Origin: Mailhella sp.
GTDB lineage: Bacteria; Desulfobacterota; Desulfovibrionia; Desulfovibrionales; Desulfovibrionaceae
Length of the DNA: 8,261 nt
Assembly: GCA_020024815.1 (NCBI GenBank)
Contig: JAHHTE010000090.1
Span: 1 to 8,261 of the forward strand
Reading direction: 5' to 3'
Shown here: positions 4,617 to 8,261 of the stretch, in pieces
How the letters are laid out: each line of letters starts with the position of its first letter
Numbering within the stretch: position 1 is the stretch's first letter
The notes under the pieces: generated by a model
Seen by the model: only the letters and a program-made list of their open reading frames with translations
What the model was told of the DNA's origin: nothing
Database searches by the model: none
Translations under genes and position numbers: made by a program

Positions 4617-6077
4617 ATGCTTAATGCTGTTGATAAATTATCTGACGAGGCAAGAAAAGACTATTGGGCTTCTCTTGCCTTTCGTTATTGTGAAGGGATA
4701 AGTCCTCGTCTTTTTTGTAAAATTTTGCGATATTATGGTTCGGCTTTTGTAGCTTATGAGGCTTTAACGCAAAAAGAATTACTTTCATCAACAGATTTAT
4801 TTGCTAAAAAAATTTCTCAAGAAATAAAATATCAATTACGAAATAATACCTGGAGAGAAAAAGCTCTTCTTGAGTGGCAAGAGGCTAAAAAAACAGATTG
4901 TACAATAGTGCTTTGGTCTGATTATCGTTATCCATTGGCATTAAAAAATGTTTCTGATGCTCCTGCTTTTTTTTATGCAAAAGGAAATATTTCTCTTTTA
5001 TCTTATCCTGCCATAGCCATTGTTGGTTCTAGAAAATATACTAAACAAAGTCTTGATAAAGCCGAGAATATAGCAAAAGAACTTTCTATGCTTGGTATTA
5101 CTGTTGTTTCTGGTTTAGCTATGGGAATTGATTATGCTGCTCATAAGGGTGCATTGTATGGAACAGGAAAAACAATAGCAATATTAGGTTCTGGGATAAA
5201 TGTTATTTATCCAAAACAGCATGAAAAGTTATTCCAAGAAATAGCAGAACAAGGTTTAATTATTAGTGAATTTTCTCCTTTTACAAAACCTTTAGCACAT
5301 AATTTTCCTATACGAAATAGACTAGTTACAGCTATTTCTGAAGGTGTGCTTATTGTAGAAGCTGCTTTAAAAAGTGGTAGTTTAATTACTGCTCGACATG
5401 CTATTGAACAAAATAAAAATGTTTATGTTCTAAAACCACAAAATTCGCATCATAGTCTTGGGGGACAAAAACTTCTTGAAGAGGGAGCAACTCTTATTAC
5501 AGATAGTTATGGTATTATTGCAGAAATGTTACCAGATCTAACAAGACAATATGAAGTATTAACACATAAACTTGAAAATCAAGAAAAAGATAATAAATCT
5601 CAAGAAGATATACAGATAAAAGAACAAGAAAAATCTTTATCCTTAGAAGAAAAAAAATATTATTCTGTTCGTAATACATTATTAAGACCGCAAGTTAATG
5701 ATGAGCTTGTGGCAATGTCTGTTGATTTTGGAAAATTAGCACAAAATATTTTATCAAAAGAAAATACATTAACGCTTTTTTTACCTAAAAAAGGGCAAAT
5801 AAAAAAGAATAAAGAAAAAATAGCAACAGTAACATGTCAAAATAATGAGGAAAAATTATCTCTAAAAGTAGATAACTCAATAAAAGAGCAAGAATTTGAT
5901 AATCCTATTCTTAAAATTCTTGTAAAAAATGATTCTTGTTCTGCTGATGAAATTTTATGTTTATTACTTGAAAATGGACATACAATGGAAATGCGTGAAC
6001 TTTCATCAGAACTTTTAATGCTTGAAGTAGAAGGAAAAATTGAAAAATTAGCTGGTGGTTTTTATAAAATATTGTAG
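4617..6077 (+). CDS. dprA: DNA-processing protein DprA, with enlarged linker
   Basis: DprA (Smf) binds incoming single-stranded DNA in the cytoplasm and loads RecA during natural transformation; it is also widespread in bacteria not known to be competent. An N-terminal helix-hairpin/SAM-like region (about 15-75) precedes the Rossmann fold (about 95-305). That fold has VGSR (136-139), SGLAMGID (165-172), GSGINVIYP (191-199), FPIRNRLVTAIS (230-241) and IVEA (246-249). The C-terminal winged helix (about 428-486) ends KLAGGFYKIL. At 486 residues it is about 100 longer than common DprAs. The excess is a Lys/Glu-rich segment (about 310-427) between the two domains. The usual PG after the sixth strand is KPQ here (273-275). 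The ATG lies 21 bases after the previous stop with no strong Shine-Dalgarno, so translation may be coupled. Confidence 0.92.
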   Translation: MLNAVDKLSDEARKDYWASLAFRYCEGISPRLFCKILRYYGSAFVAYEALTQKELLSSTDLFAKKISQEIKYQLRNNTWREKALLEWQEAKKTDCTIVLWSDYRYPLALKNVSDAPAFFYAKGNISLLSYPAIAIVGSRKYTKQSLDKAENIAKELSMLGITVVSGLAMGIDYAAHKGALYGTGKTIAILGSGINVIYPKQHEKLFQEIAEQGLIISEFSPFTKPLAHNFPIRNRLVTAISEGVLIVEAALKSGSLITARHAIEQNKNVYVLKPQNSHHSLGGQKLLEEGATLITDSYGIIAEMLPDLTRQYEVLTHKLENQEKDNKSQEDIQIKEQEKSLSLEEKKYYSVRNTLLRPQVNDELVAMSVDFGKLAQNILSKENTLTLFLPKKGQIKKNKEKIATVTCQNNEEKLSLKVDNSIKEQEFDNPILKILVKNDSCSADEILCLLLENGHTMEMRELSSELLMLEVEGKIEKLAGGFYKIL

Positions 6078-6083
6078 GTAGCT

Positions 6084-6992
6084 ATGGATCAAAAAAATGT
6101 TAATTTATTTTTAGCACATTTAGAATTTCAAAAAGCATATTCACAAGCAACAGTGCGGGCTTATGCCACTGATCTTGAAGAATTTGAGGATTTTTTACAG
6201 GGGCTTACATTATCTATTTCTCATCTTGAAAATGTGCAGAAAAAGCATATCCAAAAATATTTAACATATTTATTTCAACAAAAATTAGCTAAAAGTTCTA
6301 TGGCAAGAAAAATGTCTTGTTTGCGAAGTTTTTTCCGTTTTATGTTGCAAAAAAAAATAATCCATGAAAATCCAACAGCGGGAATTGCTAATCCAAAGCA
6401 AGAAATTCATCACCCAACAATGCTTAATGTTGATCAAGTTGTAAGTATGCTTGATGAGGAAATTGAAGATGATTTTTCTTATCGTGATAAAGCATTATTA
6501 GAACTTTTATATGGTTCAGGTTTACGTATTTCTGAGGCTTTAGCCCTAAATTTACAAGATTTTCATGAGCAAAGAAATACCATAAAAGTTTTTGGTAAAG
6601 GTGGAAAAGAACGTATTGTTCCATTAAGTGATACAAGTAAAAAAGCTTTAATTGACTGGATAGAAAAAAGAGAAACTGTTGCGACAAATTTACAAGAATT
6701 AGCTCTTTTTATTGGAAAACGTGGAAAACGATTAAATAGAAGAGAAGCTAATAGAATAATTGAAATTTATAGAAAAAAAGTTGGGATTGCAACTTCTGTT
6801 TCTCCCCATGATTTACGCCATTCTTTTGCGACCCATTTATTAGAAGGTGGAGCAGATTTACGCTCTGTTCAAGAACTTCTAGGGCATAGTAAAATTGCAA
6901 CAACACAACGCTATACACATTTAGATATGGATATGTTACTAAAAGTGTATGATAAAGCACATCCTTTTGCAAAAAATGAGGATAAAAAATAA
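6084..6992 (+). CDS. xerC: XerC/XerD-family tyrosine recombinase, XerC-like
   Basis: Xer recombinases resolve chromosome dimers at dif near the terminus, usually as a XerC-XerD pair under FtsK control. The 302-residue length is typical. An N-terminal SAM-like core-binding domain (about 1-95) precedes the catalytic domain with all expected residues: R148 in SGLRISE, K172 in GKGGKER, H242 and R245 in PHDLRHSFATHLL, H268 in LLGHSKIATTQ and nucleophile Y277 in RYTHLD. The ending THLDMD...VYDKAHPFAK is closer to XerC than to XerD. XerD or a single-Xer (XerH-like) system cannot be ruled out. AGGT overlapping the dprA stop codon is its ribosome site, 6 bases after dprA. The order dprA-xer is a housekeeping arrangement in several bacteria, and no phage or integron features adjoin it. 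Confidence 0.9.
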   Translation: MDQKNVNLFLAHLEFQKAYSQATVRAYATDLEEFEDFLQGLTLSISHLENVQKKHIQKYLTYLFQQKLAKSSMARKMSCLRSFFRFMLQKKIIHENPTAGIANPKQEIHHPTMLNVDQVVSMLDEEIEDDFSYRDKALLELLYGSGLRISEALALNLQDFHEQRNTIKVFGKGGKERIVPLSDTSKKALIDWIEKRETVATNLQELALFIGKRGKRLNRREANRIIEIYRKKVGIATSVSPHDLRHSFATHLLEGGADLRSVQELLGHSKIATTQRYTHLDMDMLLKVYDKAHPFAKNEDKK

Positions 6993-7714
6993 TGCAGTAT
7001 AAAGAAGAAGATAAAATTATTTTTTCATTTCTTGATAGACAATGGCAAATTTATCGAGCAGATATGGAATTACTTTGGGAAAATATGGTAACTAATGCCA
7101 ATAATTCACAAAATACACAAAATTATGATGATGAAAAATTACCCTATTGGGCAGAATTATGGCCTTCTTCTTTTGCTTTAGCACATTTTTTAGAAAAAAA
7201 TAAAAGTCTTATTGAAAAGCAAAATTGTTTAGATTTAGGCTGTGGTCTTGGCTTTACAGCTCTTTGTGGAACAGTATTAGGGGCTAAGGTTTTGGCTGTT
7301 GATTATGATGATGAAGCAATTTTATTAGCTAAACATAATGCAGCAATGAATAATATTTTCTTTTATGAAAAAATAAAAGACTATTATGAGCAAGATCAAT
7401 ATACTTTATGTATTCATAATATGGATTGGCGAAAGCCATGTATTCAAGAAAAATCTTTACCTTTTATTTGGGCAGCAGATATTGCTTATGAAAGAAAATT
7501 TATGCCAGAAATTTTAACTTTTCTTGATTTTGCTTTATCTTCGCAAGGAGTTTTTTGGATTGCAGAGCCTAGTCGGACTATTTATCAATATTTTATTGAA
7601 GAAGTAAAAAAATTTCCTTTTAATATTAAAAAAGTATATACAGAAAAAACACAGGAAATTAATAAAAATATTCTTTCAGCAAATGTAAATATTTGGGAGA
7701 TAACGAGGAAGTAG
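6992..7714 (+). CDS. Class I SAM-dependent methyltransferase (Nnt1/Methyltransf_16-like)
   Basis: The 240-residue protein carries a Rossmann methyltransferase fold. LPYWAELWPSSFALAHFL (50-67) is the signature leader of the Nnt1/METTL21-like group. Motif I is LDLGCGLGFTAL (80-91), with acidic D104 in AVDYD binding the SAM ribose. MDWRKP (144-149), AADIAYE (161-167) and IAEPSR (190-195) follow in the expected order. The group includes protein-lysine and small-molecule methyltransferases; bacterial members are mostly uncharacterised, so no substrate is assigned. Its ATG shares one base with the xerC stop (TAATG). GAGGA (6978-6982) lies 9 bases upstream, so it is translationally coupled to xerC and in the same operon. 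Confidence 0.85.
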   Translation: MQYKEEDKIIFSFLDRQWQIYRADMELLWENMVTNANNSQNTQNYDDEKLPYWAELWPSSFALAHFLEKNKSLIEKQNCLDLGCGLGFTALCGTVLGAKVLAVDYDDEAILLAKHNAAMNNIFFYEKIKDYYEQDQYTLCIHNMDWRKPCIQEKSLPFIWAADIAYERKFMPEILTFLDFALSSQGVFWIAEPSRTIYQYFIEEVKKFPFNIKKVYTEKTQEINKNILSANVNIWEITRK

Positions 7715-7716
7715 CG

Positions 7717-8261
7717 ATGAAAGAGGGGCTTATTGTTATATCTGTTGTACGTAATTTTTCTTTATATGAGAAATTAGTGCAAAATAATCCATTTTATGAG
7801 CAAACAAAATTTGTTTGTTTAGACAATACAAAAGAAAATAGAAATATTTCCGTTTGTTATAATGAATTTTTAAATACTTTTACTCATCAAAATCAAGCAT
7901 GGTTTATGTTTTGCCATGAAGATTTTGAATTACAAGAAAATATTTTAGATAAATTAAGTTTATTAGATAAAAAAAGTCTTTATGCTCCCATTGGAACAAA
8001 ATTTATCCCTAAAAAAGATAAATTTCTTGTGCGATCTTATGGTGGAGTAAAAAATTCTGATAAAAAAGGTGAAAATATTCGTTTTTATGGAAGAAATTGT
8101 GAAACAGGTTTTGAAGTTGAAACTTTCGATTGTCAGTGTTTTTTGGTTCATTCTTCTTTAATAAATACCTATCAATTATATTTTGATGAGAAACTTACTT
8201 TTGATTTATATGTTGAAGATTTTTGTATAACTGCAAAAGAACAATATGGAATTTCTTCTCG
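7717..8261 (+). CDS. Glycosyltransferase-like protein, GT2-type, truncated by window end
   Basis: The frame starts 2 bases after the methyltransferase stop, with GAGGA (7705-7709) 7 bases before the ATG, and stays open to the right edge (181 complete codons). It opens with a beta strand, GLIVISVVRN (4-13). It then shows a nucleotide-sugar-type pattern: VCYNEFLN (46-53), WFMFCHEDFEL (62-72) where HED resembles the DxD-like metal site, and APIGT (90-94). FDCQCFLVHSSLI (137-149) and FDEKLTFDLYVEDFC (156-170) follow. This order matches the GT-A, Glyco_tranf_2_5-like group from memory. No signal peptide is seen. Donor, acceptor and product (surface polysaccharide, O-antigen or flagellin glycan) are unknown. 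It is the last visible member of the plus-strand operon. Confidence 0.65.
   Translation, partial: MKEGLIVISVVRNFSLYEKLVQNNPFYEQTKFVCLDNTKENRNISVCYNEFLNTFTHQNQAWFMFCHEDFELQENILDKLSLLDKKSLYAPIGTKFIPKKDKFLVRSYGGVKNSDKKGENIRFYGRNCETGFEVETFDCQCFLVHSSLINTYQLYFDEKLTFDLYVEDFCITAKEQYGISS

Noticed and set aside
6084..6992. Phage or integron integrase
   Set aside because: Length, the VYDKAHP ending and housekeeping neighbours fit XerC; there are no attachment repeats, cassettes or tRNA gene nearby.
7963..8151. 62-codon minus-strand open frame near the right end
   Set aside because: It is antisense to the glycosyltransferase-like frame and rich in Phe/Ile/Ser from AT-rich codons, with no ribosome site.

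Overview
The window is AT-rich (roughly 30% GC by eye) bacterial chromosome with short intergenic gaps, Shine-Dalgarno sites and Rho-independent terminators. A CpoB/YbgF-type lipoprotein and a FliA-type promoter point to a motile Gram-negative. The gene content and the hairpins behind trpB resemble low-GC relatives of Desulfovibrio/Lawsonia, but this placement is inference from one window.

Left part (1-1997). Positions 1-503 hold no gene. A GC-richer patch at about 55-240 carries a long imperfect inverted repeat and two C/G hairpins. Two strong hairpins then follow the end of trpB. trpB (504-1733, minus) is a complete tryptophan synthase beta chain. Its 5' leader is a textbook ribosome-mediated attenuator. 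A short leader peptide with three consecutive Trp codons (1846-1914, minus) is followed by mutually exclusive 1:2, 2:3 and 3:4 pairings, the last being a terminator with a U-run. No other trp gene is in the window, and a terminator follows trpB, so it looks like a single-gene, Trp-attenuated unit.

Middle part (1998-3370). A TatD-family metal-dependent hydrolase is transcribed divergently from trpB. After an AT-rich gap comes a 59-aa YjfB-like putative motility protein. It sits behind a close match to a sigma-28 (FliA) promoter and is closed by a terminator.

Right part (3390-8261). Five tightly packed plus-strand genes probably form one operon behind a TTGACA promoter: cpoB/ybgF-like lipoprotein, dprA, a XerC-like tyrosine recombinase, a class I SAM methyltransferase of the Nnt1/Methyltransf_16 type, and a glycosyltransferase-like gene that runs off the right edge. 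Gaps are 21, 6, -1 and 2 bases. The operon mixes envelope constriction, DNA uptake/recombination, chromosome dimer resolution and modification functions.

I see no CRISPR array, transposase, prophage or clear defence system. The most striking elements are the trp attenuator in front of a lone trpB, the FliA-type promoter before the yjfB-like gene, and the GC-rich inverted repeat at the left edge.
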